NCBI GenBank assembly: GCA_902777275.1
Contig: CACYTI010000004.1
Coordinates: 47,021 to 111,020 of the forward strand
DNA length: 64,000 nt
Origin: an uncultured Ruminococcus sp.
GTDB taxonomy: Bacteria > Bacillota > Clostridia > Oscillospirales > Acutalibacteraceae
Direction: 5' to 3'
In this document: one piece after another, positions 16,381 through 24,078 of the stretch
Layout of the letters: each line of letters starts with the position of its first letter
Position numbering within the stretch: the stretch's first letter is position 1
Translations under genes and position numbers: made by a program
Notes under the pieces: model-generated
The model's database searches: none
What the model was told of the DNA's origin: nothing
What the model saw: only the letters and a program-made list of their open reading frames with translations

Positions 16381-16412
16381 ACTCAGCCCGCCGTTTTCAC
16401 GGCGGGCTTTTT
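16381..16412 (+). terminator. Strong terminator
   Basis: AGCCCGCCG pairs with CGGCGGGCT around a TTTTCA loop and is followed by TTTTT. It ends the kinase-like/mini-ORF transcript and converges with the minus-strand flippase-like gene. Confidence 0.85.
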
Positions 16413-16440
16413 GGATTATGTTATTAAACTTTTAAAGCTG

Positions 16441-17607
16441 TCAGCCTACGCTGCCTATTACGGTCTCATGCTTTTCAACCAATTTTTCCTTTTGGCTGAT
16501 TATTGTATCGGAAGCTTCCGTTTTCTTTTTATGTCCCTTTGTATAGTAAGAAAACGGAACCGTGAGCAAAATCGAGCCGTAGTATGTGATAAAACGCCAT
16601 GCGACGATCGCGGTCTTTGTGCCGGCTCCGAAGAAGCCTCCGTAGTACAGGGCAAAAGCCGCCTCTGCCCCGCCCGACGCTCCCGGAAGCGGGATAAGGT
16701 TGGAGGTAAACAGCACAAACGACTGAATACAGATAAAATCAAACAGGCTGCCGACAGGCATTCCGTTCTGCGCGGCGATATTCGGCATATCAAACGCTAA
16801 ATATACAAAATACGGAACCGACAAAATCAGCAGAACCTGAACCGAAACGAGCGAGTAAACAGTCACAACGCGCTTGCGGTTCTGCATGAGCATTTTGTTG
16901 GAGTCCAAAAACATACGGAACTCTCTGTTGAGCTTGGCGATCTTTTGCGCCGAGTTTTTTACTTTCAGCTTGAGCAATATTTTTGTTATCAAGCCGACGA
17001 GCTTTGCCGTGAGGCGCTCCGAAAACGAAATAATCAAAAACAAAACCGTTATCGCAAGCTGCACCAAAAATCCGAGCACTACGAACGCCGACGACCAAAA
17101 GCCTTTAAACGCGCTGCTGAAAAGGTCAAATTTTAAAATTATTGCTGCAATGCTGAAAGCCATTGTAACAAACTGATATACAATAAATTTTTGCGTCATA
17201 CACGCCGAGCCGAAGCCGACGCTTATTCTCATTTTTGACATAAGATAAAGCTGCATTGGCTGACCGCCCGTGCTCGACGGCGTTACTGCGCTGAAAAAAA
17301 CACCGACGCAGCTTATTTTAAGCGCGTCCAAAAACCTGAGCTTAGGATACTGTGACCGCAAAAATACATATGTCACTACCGAGTCAACAACGATATTCAA
17401 ATCAAAAACGACAAGTCCAACGACTAACAGCCACCAGATAATACCCTCTCGCGTGCGGAAAAGGTCGATGACGCCGTCCTCGGAAACCACGAAATAAACA
17501 AGCAAAAACACGGTGAGCACGCCGACTATTATATTGAACACGGCGACTCCGCTGATTTTGAATCTCTTTCTTTTCTCCCCAAGAGAAGCCCTCTCCAAAC
17601 AAATCAA
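16441..17607 (-). CDS. Flippase-like integral membrane protein (LPG synthetase TM / UPF0104)
   Basis: 388 residues with about eight hydrophobic helices, a conserved FFSAVTPSSTGGQP motif near residue 110 and a second PLPGASGGAEAAF motif near 305, both hallmarks of the MprF-N/AglD-like flippase fold. No C-terminal aminoacyl transferase domain is present, so it is the membrane part only. It may flip a lipid or lipid-linked sugar. The start is uncertain: TTG 17607 gives the longest frame, but TTG 17583 has a better GGAGAGG site 6 bases upstream. Single gene. Confidence 0.85.
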   Translation of the reverse strand: MICLERASLGEKRKRFKISGVAVFNIIVGVLTVFLLVYFVVSEDGVIDLFRTREGIIWWLLVVGLVVFDLNIVVDSVVTYVFLRSQYPKLRFLDALKISCVGVFFSAVTPSSTGGQPMQLYLMSKMRISVGFGSACMTQKFIVYQFVTMAFSIAAIILKFDLFSSAFKGFWSSAFVVLGFLVQLAITVLFLIISFSERLTAKLVGLITKILLKLKVKNSAQKIAKLNREFRMFLDSNKMLMQNRKRVVTVYSLVSVQVLLILSVPYFVYLAFDMPNIAAQNGMPVGSLFDFICIQSFVLFTSNLIPLPGASGGAEAAFALYYGGFFGAGTKTAIVAWRFITYYGSILLTVPFSYYTKGHKKKTEASDTIISQKEKLVEKHETVIGSVG

Positions 17608-17823
17608 TCCTTCGCAGAATTATAACGATAATATAATACATCTTCTCCCCTGCCTTTGCAACAACAAACTTGTAACCTTAAATTACAGCTCTATCCTATT
17701 TGGCGATCATATATGAGCATTCCGTTCAGTCACGAAAAGTCAGTTCTTATTTCCTAAAATCAGTATTCGATAATAATATTGATATTTTGCAAAAAAACAC
17801 TGAAATATTAATATTTTGCTGCC

Positions 17824-17852
17824 TTGAATTAATTAAATAAATATGTTACAAT
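17824..17852 (+). promoter_or_regulatory. Promoter of the small membrane protein gene
   Basis: TTGAAT (17824-17829) and TACAAT (17847-17852), spacing 17. The predicted start of transcription near 17859 rules out the GTG at 17854 and selects ATG 17869. Confidence 0.7.
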
Positions 17853-17868
17853 AGTGTCAGGTGATAAC

Positions 17869-18318
17869 ATGGATTTTTTTGACGTAGTGAACGTATACGG
17901 TCTTATTTTCGCACTGCTGCTCGCTGTGCCGCTTTTTTTATACAGCAGAAAGCACCCGTCCTCTCCCGATGTTTTTCCAAACAGGGCTATGGTATACCTT
18001 GACCGCATGGGGCGGTTCGGCTCGTTTTTTCTGATGTCGTTTCACTTAGGCTTTGCCGAGCGCGGCTTTACGGAACCGAAGGATTTGATGAAACGGTTCT
18101 GGATAATAACGACAGCGATTCTTGTCGCGGCGTGCCTGCTGATGTGGTCAGCCTTTGTAAAGCGCGGCGGCAGAGGTCTCGCCAAAGCTATCGCGGCGGT
18201 CAGCGCGTCGTCGGTAATGCTAAGCGGAATTTTGCAGGTTAATATTCTTCTTCTCACGGCGGGGATCATATATCTTATAGGAGAGCTGTACATAATCCGC
18301 TGCGTCATACCTAAATAA
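17869..18318 (+). CDS. Small integral membrane protein of unknown function
   Basis: 149 residues with four or five hydrophobic segments: an N-terminal helix (VYGLIFALLLAVPLFLY), then one around residue 45, one near 85, one near 105 and a last one at ~125. I do not recognise the family. A 5' UTR of about 10 bases makes this a short-leader mRNA. The CBS protein follows 25 bases downstream, likely in the same transcript. Confidence 0.7.
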   Translation: MDFFDVVNVYGLIFALLLAVPLFLYSRKHPSSPDVFPNRAMVYLDRMGRFGSFFLMSFHLGFAERGFTEPKDLMKRFWIITTAILVAACLLMWSAFVKRGGRGLAKAIAAVSASSVMLSGILQVNILLLTAGIIYLIGELYIIRCVIPK

Positions 18319-18343
18319 TTGAAGGCAAAAACCGGAGGCAAAT

Positions 18344-18739
18344 ATGAATGTTTTAATGCTGTTAAAACCCAAGGAAACAGTAAAATACATCTACGACAGC
18401 AACACGCTTCGTCAGGGGCTTGAAAAAATGCGCGTCCACGGCTACACCGCTATTCCCGTCATCAGTGAGGACGGAAAGTATATCGGAACCGTAAGCGAAG
18501 GCGATTTTCTTTACTATCTTGTTGACCTGCGCAGGAATGTTGTCACCGATAAAGAAAAGCACAAGGTCAGCGATATAATCAGAAAAAACTTTAACCCCGC
18601 AGTGCGGATCGACGTAAGCATGGACGAGGTGTTCAACAGAGCTGTCAGTCAGAACTTTGTGCCCGTTGTCGATGATTTCGGGACCTTTATCGGAATCGTC
18701 ACAAGGCAGGACATCATAAGATTCTTTATAAAAAAATAG
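18344..18739 (+). CDS. Two-CBS-domain protein
   Basis: 131 residues consisting of a CBS pair and little else: GYTAIPVISEDGKYIGTVSEG in the first repeat and the matching FVPVVDDFGTFIGIVTRQD in the second. CBS pairs bind adenosine nucleotides (AMP, ATP, SAM, c-di-AMP in some Firmicutes) and regulate a partner. ATG follows CCGGAGGCAAAT. Ends in TAG, which shows that TAG is used as stop in this genome. Confidence 0.88.
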   Translation: MNVLMLLKPKETVKYIYDSNTLRQGLEKMRVHGYTAIPVISEDGKYIGTVSEGDFLYYLVDLRRNVVTDKEKHKVSDIIRKNFNPAVRIDVSMDEVFNRAVSQNFVPVVDDFGTFIGIVTRQDIIRFFIKK

Positions 18740-18878
18740 CAGCGTGACGCTGCACCCGTTGCCACGGGAGGGCAGTCCGGTCGGCTGAGCCGACAATCAG
18801 TCCGCGCTTCTTAACGTCATAAAAAACTTTCCTCCAATTCCCGCGTTATGGCGCGGCGTTAATGGAAGTGTGTTTTTA
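18731..18878 (-). ncRNA. Candidate ~150-nt small RNA with own promoter and terminator
   Basis: On the minus strand a promoter (TTGGAC 18907-18912, GATAAT 18885-18890, spacing 16) is followed by a run of hairpins: 18780-18794 (GTCGG/CCGAC), 18755-18768 (CCCGT/ACGGG) and 18739-18753 (GCAGCG/CGCTGC), the last ending in seven T residues. Inside is a well-placed GGAGG with a 7-codon ORF (ATG at 18820). It leads to no gene, since the CBS gene runs the other way. It may be a regulatory RNA or an orphan leader. It is not any RNA family I recognise. Confidence 0.45.
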
Positions 18879-18918
18879 AATGACATTATCCAAAGCCGCC
18901 AAAAGCGTCCAATGACGC

Positions 18919-18992
18919 AAAAAAGATACAGTCATTTACCTATGCCTCTGCACAAAAATGTCAGAAACGGTGATAATGACTGTATCTTTTTT
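18919..18992. terminator. Long inverted repeat, probable bidirectional terminator
   Basis: Arms of 18 bp (18919-18936 and 18975-18992) are perfectly complementary, with T-runs on both strands. The 38-base loop is long for a terminator, so a mobile hairpin element is an alternative. It lies downstream of the lipoprotein gene on the minus strand. Confidence 0.55.
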
Positions 18993-19046
18993 TATTTCTA
19001 TTGTTTTTCTATTGTTTTGATTTACAGTAAAGGGAGTTAAATATGT

Positions 19047-19754
19047 TCAATTATTATATGCAATAAAACCTTCCTCTTCGTTCACGTTATAAATACCATA
19101 TGAATCAAGAGTAGTGCCTTTAGTGTTTTTTACTCCACGTATCCAACCGAGATATTTCTCCGGTAATTCCGAAACGGGGGCGTCGGGAGTGTAAACCAAC
19201 AACTCGTCAGCTTCATCAAGACCGTATGCAGAGAAATACTTATATTTGTATCCATCTTTTATTTCTTCTGTGCCGGGTTCGTCAGCGTATTCGATATCCA
19301 GCATCTTCATGGAATAGGTGTAGTCATTAACTTTATTGACCTCTCCAAACTTGCCCGTAAAATCACAATAAGTTAAAGTACCGTGAGGATAAGCGTCATC
19401 TCTGACGCCCATATCGGAATCATGGAAATTGCCGTCAAAGCTTCCGTCCTCATGGATATTGAGCTGCGTAGACCAAGCGCCGGCACCGCTCGAAAAAATA
19501 AAGGTGTCAGTCAGCTTTCCGAACAATTCCGAACCGTAGTCCGGGGCGGTCGTTTGTTCCTCGGTTGTCGGTTCAACGGTCGTGGCTTCAACAGTCGTCG
19601 TTTCAACAGTTTCGGGCAGCGCCGTGGAAACAGCTTCGGACGACGGCTCGGTCACCTTGCCGACCACCGACACGCCGCTTCCCGCCGAACCCGAACAGCC
19701 CGCGAAAAGCGCGGCAGCCGACAGCAAAGCAATAATTACAGATAATTTTTTCAT
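19047..19754 (-). CDS. Lipoprotein of unknown function
   Basis: Start at ATG 19754 (MKKLSVIIALL), preceded by AAAGGAATG. 235 residues: signal with lipobox LFAGC (cysteine ~19), a ~45-residue Thr/Glu-rich linker with repeated VETTT/VEPTT units, then a soluble domain from about residue 65 with FSSGAGAWST and DGSFDGNFHDSD. Lipocalin- or META-like folds show such patterns, but I cannot assign one. It follows the serine hydrolase by 33 bases and should be co-transcribed. Confidence 0.78.
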   Translation of the reverse strand: MKKLSVIIALLSAAALFAGCSGSAGSGVSVVGKVTEPSSEAVSTALPETVETTTVEATTVEPTTEEQTTAPDYGSELFGKLTDTFIFSSGAGAWSTQLNIHEDGSFDGNFHDSDMGVRDDAYPHGTLTYCDFTGKFGEVNKVNDYTYSMKMLDIEYADEPGTEEIKDGYKYKYFSAYGLDEADELLVYTPDAPVSELPEKYLGWIRGVKNTKGTTLDSYGIYNVNEEEGFIAYNN

Positions 19755-19787
19755 ACCGATCATTCCTTTCCAAACTATATAAATATA

Positions 19788-20807
19788 TTAATGATTCCGG
19801 GACAAATAGAATTCTTTGCGAATATTTCTCATTATCTCCCAAACATTGTCACCGTAGTTGCTCACCGCTACCGATACGATCCCGTTGTTGCGGTTGTATT
19901 CGGAAATAAAGCCCACCCCGGGGTCACAGCCCTGAAAATACGCAAAATCCTTTCCGCCGGGGTTATCAATAAGCCAAAATCCTAAACCGTACCAGCCTTC
20001 TTCGGGATCGGCTCCGTCGCCGCTTTGCTTTTCGAGCATTGTTTCGGTCATTTCCTTTGAAAGCAGCTTGTTTTCAGACAGTGCCTTCCAAAACCTTATT
20101 ATGTCCTTCACAGTGATAAAAGCGCCCCCCGCGCCCGTGCCCTTCGCGTCAACCGAAAAAATGTTGGTGCGGTAATCATTTGTTTCGGGACAAAAGATGT
20201 AGTTGGAAGCACATTTTGCAGGCAGCCTGTCAAGCTCATAATAGCCCGTTGAGTCCATTCCGCAAACGTCGAAAATCTTCTCCTTGAGATACCTGTCAAA
20301 CTCCGTTCCTGTGACTGCTTCAATAATCAGCGCAAGCAGCACATAGCCGGAGTTGTTATATTGAAACCTCTCCCCTTTAGGATACATCATCGGCTTATTA
20401 ATAAACAGAGGCAGCAAATCGCTGTTGCGCCTTATTTTATAATTCGGAAAATCGACCCAAAGCTCCTCATAATCTTCCATAACGCTCTCATCAAAATAGT
20501 CGGGAACGCCCGAGGTGTGGTTAAGGAGCTGCCTGACCGTGACCCCGGGGTCAATACCGTGAAGGTCAAAATCAAGCAAATTTCCTATTGTATCGTCAAG
20601 ACTCAATCTGCCTGCTTCAATAAGCCGGAGGATCCCGACAGCGACAAAGGCTTTGCCCGCTGAAGCAGTCGCAAAGCGGGTGTCGATGGTGTTCGGGATT
20701 TCATTCGCGAGGTCGGCAAAGCCGTTTTCGTACTCATACAACAACTCGCCGTCTTGATAAACAAGTACATTCCCTCTGAATCCGTCGGTGTTAAATTCTT
20801 TTATCAC
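19788..20807 (-). CDS. Serine hydrolase, class C beta-lactamase/PBP-like
   Basis: The GTG at 20807 (IKEFNTDGF) is taken as start because GGAGGG lies 6 bases before it; longer frames lack such a site. 339 residues of the beta-lactamase-related serine hydrolase family: SAGK (catalytic Ser-xx-Lys), a YNNSGY motif, an LNHTSGVPDY block after the active site and a late glycine-rich segment. No signal peptide is evident. These enzymes are esterases or D-aminopeptidases; resistance to beta-lactams should not be inferred. Confidence 0.85.
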   Translation of the reverse strand: MIKEFNTDGFRGNVLVYQDGELLYEYENGFADLANEIPNTIDTRFATASAGKAFVAVGILRLIEAGRLSLDDTIGNLLDFDLHGIDPGVTVRQLLNHTSGVPDYFDESVMEDYEELWVDFPNYKIRRNSDLLPLFINKPMMYPKGERFQYNNSGYVLLALIIEAVTGTEFDRYLKEKIFDVCGMDSTGYYELDRLPAKCASNYIFCPETNDYRTNIFSVDAKGTGAGGAFITVKDIIRFWKALSENKLLSKEMTETMLEKQSGDGADPEEGWYGLGFWLIDNPGGKDFAYFQGCDPGVGFISEYNRNNGIVSVAVSNYGDNVWEIMRNIRKEFYLSRNH

Positions 20808-20904
20808 ATCAATCCCTCCATGTTTTTTTCGCACTTTAATCATACCATAAACAGAGCCGTAACGCAACATTAATTTGATGATACTTAAAAAGTGTTCTGA
20901 AATG

Positions 20905-20958
20905 CAAAAAAGACCTGCACACTTCGGATCGTCATAAAATCCTTTGCGTGCAAGTCTT
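20905..20958 (-). terminator. Terminator of the starch-binding protein gene
   Basis: AGAC-C-TGCAC (20911-20920) pairs with 20948-20957 with one mismatch; on the minus strand six T residues follow. Confidence 0.65.
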
Positions 20959-20974
20959 TATCTATATGTAAAAA

Positions 20975-21712
20975 TTATTTATGAATGCAGAAGTTGATGT
21001 CGTAGTTTGCACCGAAGTTGTTAGCCCAGAACTCCTTGCCGTTAACCTTGTAGCAGATCGCATACTCAAAGTTGTCTCTGTTGAGGAAATGAGCGTCGAT
21101 GTCAGCGGTCCATGTCTCTGTGCCGTTGGCGTTGGTTTTGCTGTAGCTGAGCTTCTCATCCTTGAAGGAGTTCCAGCCGTCGGTGGTGTATCTTACGGTT
21201 ACGTCCTTGTCATAAGCGTAGTTCTGAACAACCGCGTTTACGGTGTAATAGCTGCTATACTGATAACCGAGAGACTGAGCGGTTACGGGAGCTACTCCCA
21301 AAATATCATCGGTTGTGTAGTTGTTGCCGTTGTTGTTGTCCCAGATCTCCTCACCGTCAGCAACATATTTGATAGCATATTCGGTGTTGAAGCTGTTGAT
21401 TACGGCTCTCCAGATTTTGCCGCCGTCGGAAAGTGTTGTGACATAATCAGCCTTTGCGTCCATCCATTCGGAACCGTTCAGATAGTTGTAGTGAATGAAT
21501 ACCTGCTGGTCGGAAGCGTTGTCTTTTGTCTGAACAAAAATCTCAGAGGTAGTGATGCCGTACTTAGAGAAGGTAATGTCCGATGAGTAAAGGCTTACCC
21601 TTTCGGTTGCAGCGCCGGCGTTTAATGTACCGAACACGCAAACAGTGCCGAGAATCATTACGAGTGAGAGAACTGCAGCGAAAAGCTTGGTTGATTTTCT
21701 TGTCTTTTCCAT
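20975..21712 (-). CDS. Secreted protein of two starch-binding (CBM21/53-like) modules
   Basis: 245 residues. The N-terminal 35 form a Sec signal with an AGAATE cleavage region. Two similar ~95-residue modules follow, each with aromatic residues and a C-terminal W-x-N-N-x-G-x-N-Y motif (WDNNNGNNY near residue 128, WANNFGANY near 232). This is the ligand loop of CBM21/CBM53 starch-binding domains. No catalytic domain and no anchor are present. It may hand starch to other enzymes or coat the cell. AACGGAGGAAACCATC precedes the ATG. Confidence 0.82.
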   Translation of the reverse strand: MEKTRKSTKLFAAVLSLVMILGTVCVFGTLNAGAATERVSLYSSDITFSKYGITTSEIFVQTKDNASDQQVFIHYNYLNGSEWMDAKADYVTTLSDGGKIWRAVINSFNTEYAIKYVADGEEIWDNNNGNNYTTDDILGVAPVTAQSLGYQYSSYYTVNAVVQNYAYDKDVTVRYTTDGWNSFKDEKLSYSKTNANGTETWTADIDAHFLNRDNFEYAICYKVNGKEFWANNFGANYDINFCIHK

Positions 21713-22138
21713 GATGGTTTCCTCCGTTCTTCTTTCAAGAAGTACATGATTTTTTATTATGATTTATTGTTGTTTTTACGCCCGTTGTTTTGCGGTGTTT
21801 CCGCGTCTCTTTTCGAGCGCAGGACTATCTTAGCAGATTGTTCCGGAAAAATCAAGCCTTTTTTTGCAATTCAAATTCATTTTTGCCTATTAGTTATATT
21901 ATACATTTTCAGTCTTAAGTTTTTGTGCATTTTCACAACGCTTTCGGCACAGTGCAATATACAAGCACCTATTAGTTGTATATATCGACAAGTAGACTCG
22001 TAATTTGAACAAATCGGGTAAAATGCCGGGCAAAAGCTTATACCCCGATTTATGATTCCGCCTTATGCACTGTCCCGAACATCTAAACACATTTTACCGG
22101 ATAAAAAATATTCCCCAAAAAAGCATTATATTATATGA
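21713..22138. other. Intergenic region, no gene seen
   Basis: About 425 bases of AT-rich DNA upstream of the starch-binding protein. It should carry that gene's promoter on the minus strand, but I see no convincing -35/-10 pair and no conserved frame. Confidence 0.4.
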
Positions 22139-22384
22139 TTAAAGAAGGCAAATCAAATAAACGGTTATCGAGTCAATTGCCCCGACTTTCTTCCCGATGA
22201 TTACTGTATCATCAAAATAAAACACGTCATCCTCCCTCACAGCCGTCATCATTTCGCTGAATTTATCAGCCGACCCTTCAAGCGCCTTTAGGTCGTCAAG
22301 CCACGGCTGCGCCTGAATATTGTGACCGCATTTTCTGCCCTGCTCGTCAGCGTTTGCTATTAAATCCTTCTGTTTATCGCAGAT
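22139..22384 (-). pseudogene. Fragment of an unidentified gene
   Basis: A minus-strand frame of about 80 codons ends at TAA 22139-22141 and is closed upstream by a TGA; it has no start codon in its first half. Its composition is protein-like (PWLDDLKALEGSADKF, DDVFYFDDTVIIGKK). It looks like the 3' part of a gene whose 5' part is gone. Family not recognised. Confidence 0.45.
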
Positions 22385-22495
22385 TCAACCGCATTTCAAA
22401 CGCTTTGATTTCTAAGTCTTACAGGTTTTTGCAGCAGCCTGTGTTTTTTTGAACACCAAGAATCTTTATCAATTCTACTTTTTGAGATTATTCTC

Positions 22496-22524
22496 TTGAC
22501 AATGTATCTTTAGACAAATATAAT
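22496..22524 (+). promoter_or_regulatory. Perfect-consensus promoter
   Basis: TTGACA (22496-22501), 17 bases, TATAAT (22519-22524). It reads through the repressor fragment into the 95-aa gene at 22699. Confidence 0.75.
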
Positions 22525-22534
22525 TAAATTATAG

Positions 22535-22621
22535 GCAAAATGCAGATACGAAAAAAAACCGTCTATGCAAAGCGCTGTCGATACTCTTTTAGGTATTGCC
22601 GTCGCGGAAGGTCAAAAATAA
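22535..22621 (+). pseudogene. C-terminal fragment of a Cro/CI-type repressor
   Basis: A 28-codon open frame between two stops encodes RYEKKPSMQSAVDTLLGI and a few more residues. It matches the C-terminal end of the prophage repressor at 26935 (SVDTLLGIAA with a similar preceding helix). It is the tail of an XRE-family regulator whose DNA-binding part is missing, and suggests that a related element once stood here. Confidence 0.65.
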
Positions 22622-22698
22622 AAACTCGACTTACTAAAAACATATAAACAACTCAAATCATTTCAATAATATACTTCAAGATAAAGGAGCAGCACCAA

Positions 22699-22986
22699 AT
22701 GGAAGGCTACGATGACATAGAATTCGACGAGCACACGCCTCTTTGTCTGATGCCCCGTGATGTGCAGGAATTCGCCGCATGGGTCGCGATACTCCCACCC
22801 GAGGCAATAAAACAGATCAGGCTGAAAATAGAAGAACTGAGCAAAAAAGACAGATACAAAAACAATCAGGACAAAAAGCTTGCTGCGCGGAATCACATTT
22901 TTTCAAAACTGACGCCTCAGGAGCGCGAGGCATTGAAAAAAGTCGAAGCCGAAATCAAAAACACGGAAGATTTTGATTGGAACTGA
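22699..22986 (+). CDS. Hypothetical protein, 95 aa
   Basis: ATG preceded by AAAGGAGCAGC. The product is acidic at both ends with a lysine-rich middle and predicted helices, no membrane segment, ending in DFDWN. I do not recognise it. It is driven by the consensus promoter at 22496 with a ~170-base leader that contains the repressor fragment. It could be a leftover of a mobile element. Confidence 0.6.
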   Translation: MEGYDDIEFDEHTPLCLMPRDVQEFAAWVAILPPEAIKQIRLKIEELSKKDRYKNNQDKKLAARNHIFSKLTPQEREALKKVEAEIKNTEDFDWN

Positions 22987-23167
22987 ACTCCCGTTAAGAT
23001 AATGAGGACATCATATTATATACGGTGGGATTTAAACTCAAAAGAAAGTGCTGTTTTATCAAACAATTTCTCTTTACCGTGTAGTTTTTATATTTTTAGA
23101 AACTCCACCCTCCGGTTTGTTGCGCATTGTAGCAAGCTTAACATTCAATAATTCATTCAGGGTCAAA

Positions 23168-23200
23168 GGCTGCCGCAAAATCTTTCGATTTGCGGCAGCC
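23168..23200. terminator. Terminator downstream of the NptA fragment
   Basis: A perfect 12-bp stem (GGCTGCCGCAAA/TTTGCGGCAGCC) with a 9-base loop. Its T-runs are short in both directions. It lies 33 bases beyond the NptA fragment stop on the minus strand. Confidence 0.65.
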
Positions 23201-23232
23201 CCGTTTTCATATTTATCTCTAATATTTGATCT

Positions 23233-23778
23233 TTATTCCGACAAACGGTATTTTTGTTTATATTTCTCGTAGTTCTCTACAAACTGCGGATTACGTTCGG
23301 CTCTGAGTTCATTGAGATAGTCGTGTTTGTCAACATTAGCCTGCGCGGTTTGGATGATAATAACCGCGACATTCGAGTAGTGGTCGGAAATGCGCTCTAT
23401 AAATATGAGCAAATTCGAGATATGCGCGCCCGGCTCAGGCTTGCACAGCCCGGCTTTCATTCGCTCAATATGCTTATTTTTGATTTTAGCGGTCAGCTTG
23501 TCCTCCATTGTGTCAAGCTTTTGCTCTGACGATTCCACTGTGGCGGCGATCTTTTTATCATATTTGAACATAATACCGATCGCGTCCTGCAACGCCGTTT
23601 TGGAAATCTTCGCCATACCCTTTGCCCTTTGTCTGCACTGCGAGGTCGCAAGCGGCGGTGAAACGAGCAGACGCTCGTCAAGCCAAACGGTTTTATCCTT
23701 GTTTTTACTGCTTTTGCTGTCGGGAATGATCTTATAGGCAAACTTAACAATTTTCCTTTGTGTTATTCGGAAGAACAA
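23233..23778 (-). pseudogene. 3' fragment of a Na/Pi-cotransporter family gene (PhoU-like part)
   Basis: The frame encodes a hydrophilic PhoU-like domain as found at the C-terminus of NptA-type sodium/phosphate cotransporters: WLDERLLVSPPLA near residue 32 and an ISNLLIFIERISDHYSN helix. The whole membrane part is missing. The first ~15 codons overlap the end of the kinase fragment in another frame, so this ORF probably starts in the middle of the old gene. Unlikely to be functional. Confidence 0.7.
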
Positions 23779-23902
23779 CGATGAATTCAGAGCCTTTCCC
23801 CATTTCGCTGTTCACTTTTATCTTACCCTTATGGATCATCACGGCGTGTTTGACAATAGAAAGCCCCAGTCCCGTACCGCCGACTTCCTTGCTTCGACTC
23901 TT
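23744..23902 (-). pseudogene. 3' fragment of a PhoR-like sensor histidine kinase
   Basis: The frame keeps only the last ~52 codons of a kinase: DKSRSKEVGGTGLGLSIVKH (end of the G1 to G2 boxes) and a GSEFIVVLP terminal strand. Everything upstream of DKSRS is replaced by unrelated sequence. The junction near 23902 marks where prophage-side DNA begins. Phosphate regulation genes (PhoR next to Na/Pi transporter) were the likely original context. Confidence 0.75.
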
Positions 23903-23981
23903 ATCACGACGCTTCTGTTGACAAACAACTGTTCGATATGATATAATCAAATCCCAACAGCGAAATCCGCTTAAGACAAAA

Positions 23982-24009
23982 GGTGAGCAGGCACAAAAAC
24001 CTGCTCACC
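23982..24009 (-). terminator. Strong hairpin terminator at the prophage left end
   Basis: A perfect 10-bp stem (GGTGAGCAGG/CCTGCTCACC) with an 8-base loop, followed on the minus strand by TTTTGT. Confidence 0.7.
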
Positions 24010-24040
24010 ACATACGAACCGGATGAAATTGAATAAAAGA

Positions 24041-24078
24041 ATGAGTGTCCATAACATAAATCCGTTATGAACACTCAT
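24041..24078 (-). terminator. Terminator overlapping the recombinase stop codon
   Basis: ATGAGTGT pairs with ACACTCAT and CATAAC with GTTATG with small offsets; on the minus strand TCTTTTATT follows. The recombinase stop lies inside the stem. Confidence 0.65.

Noticed and set aside
18797-18880. THF-riboswitch-like words (GGAGG...GTTAAG) in the candidate RNA
   Set aside because: Only scattered words match; the conserved core and pairing are not present, and no folate gene follows.
19788-20807. Beta-lactamase resistance gene
   Set aside because: The SAGK and YNN motifs fit the wide esterase/peptidase-like serine hydrolase family; nothing points to antibiotic hydrolysis.
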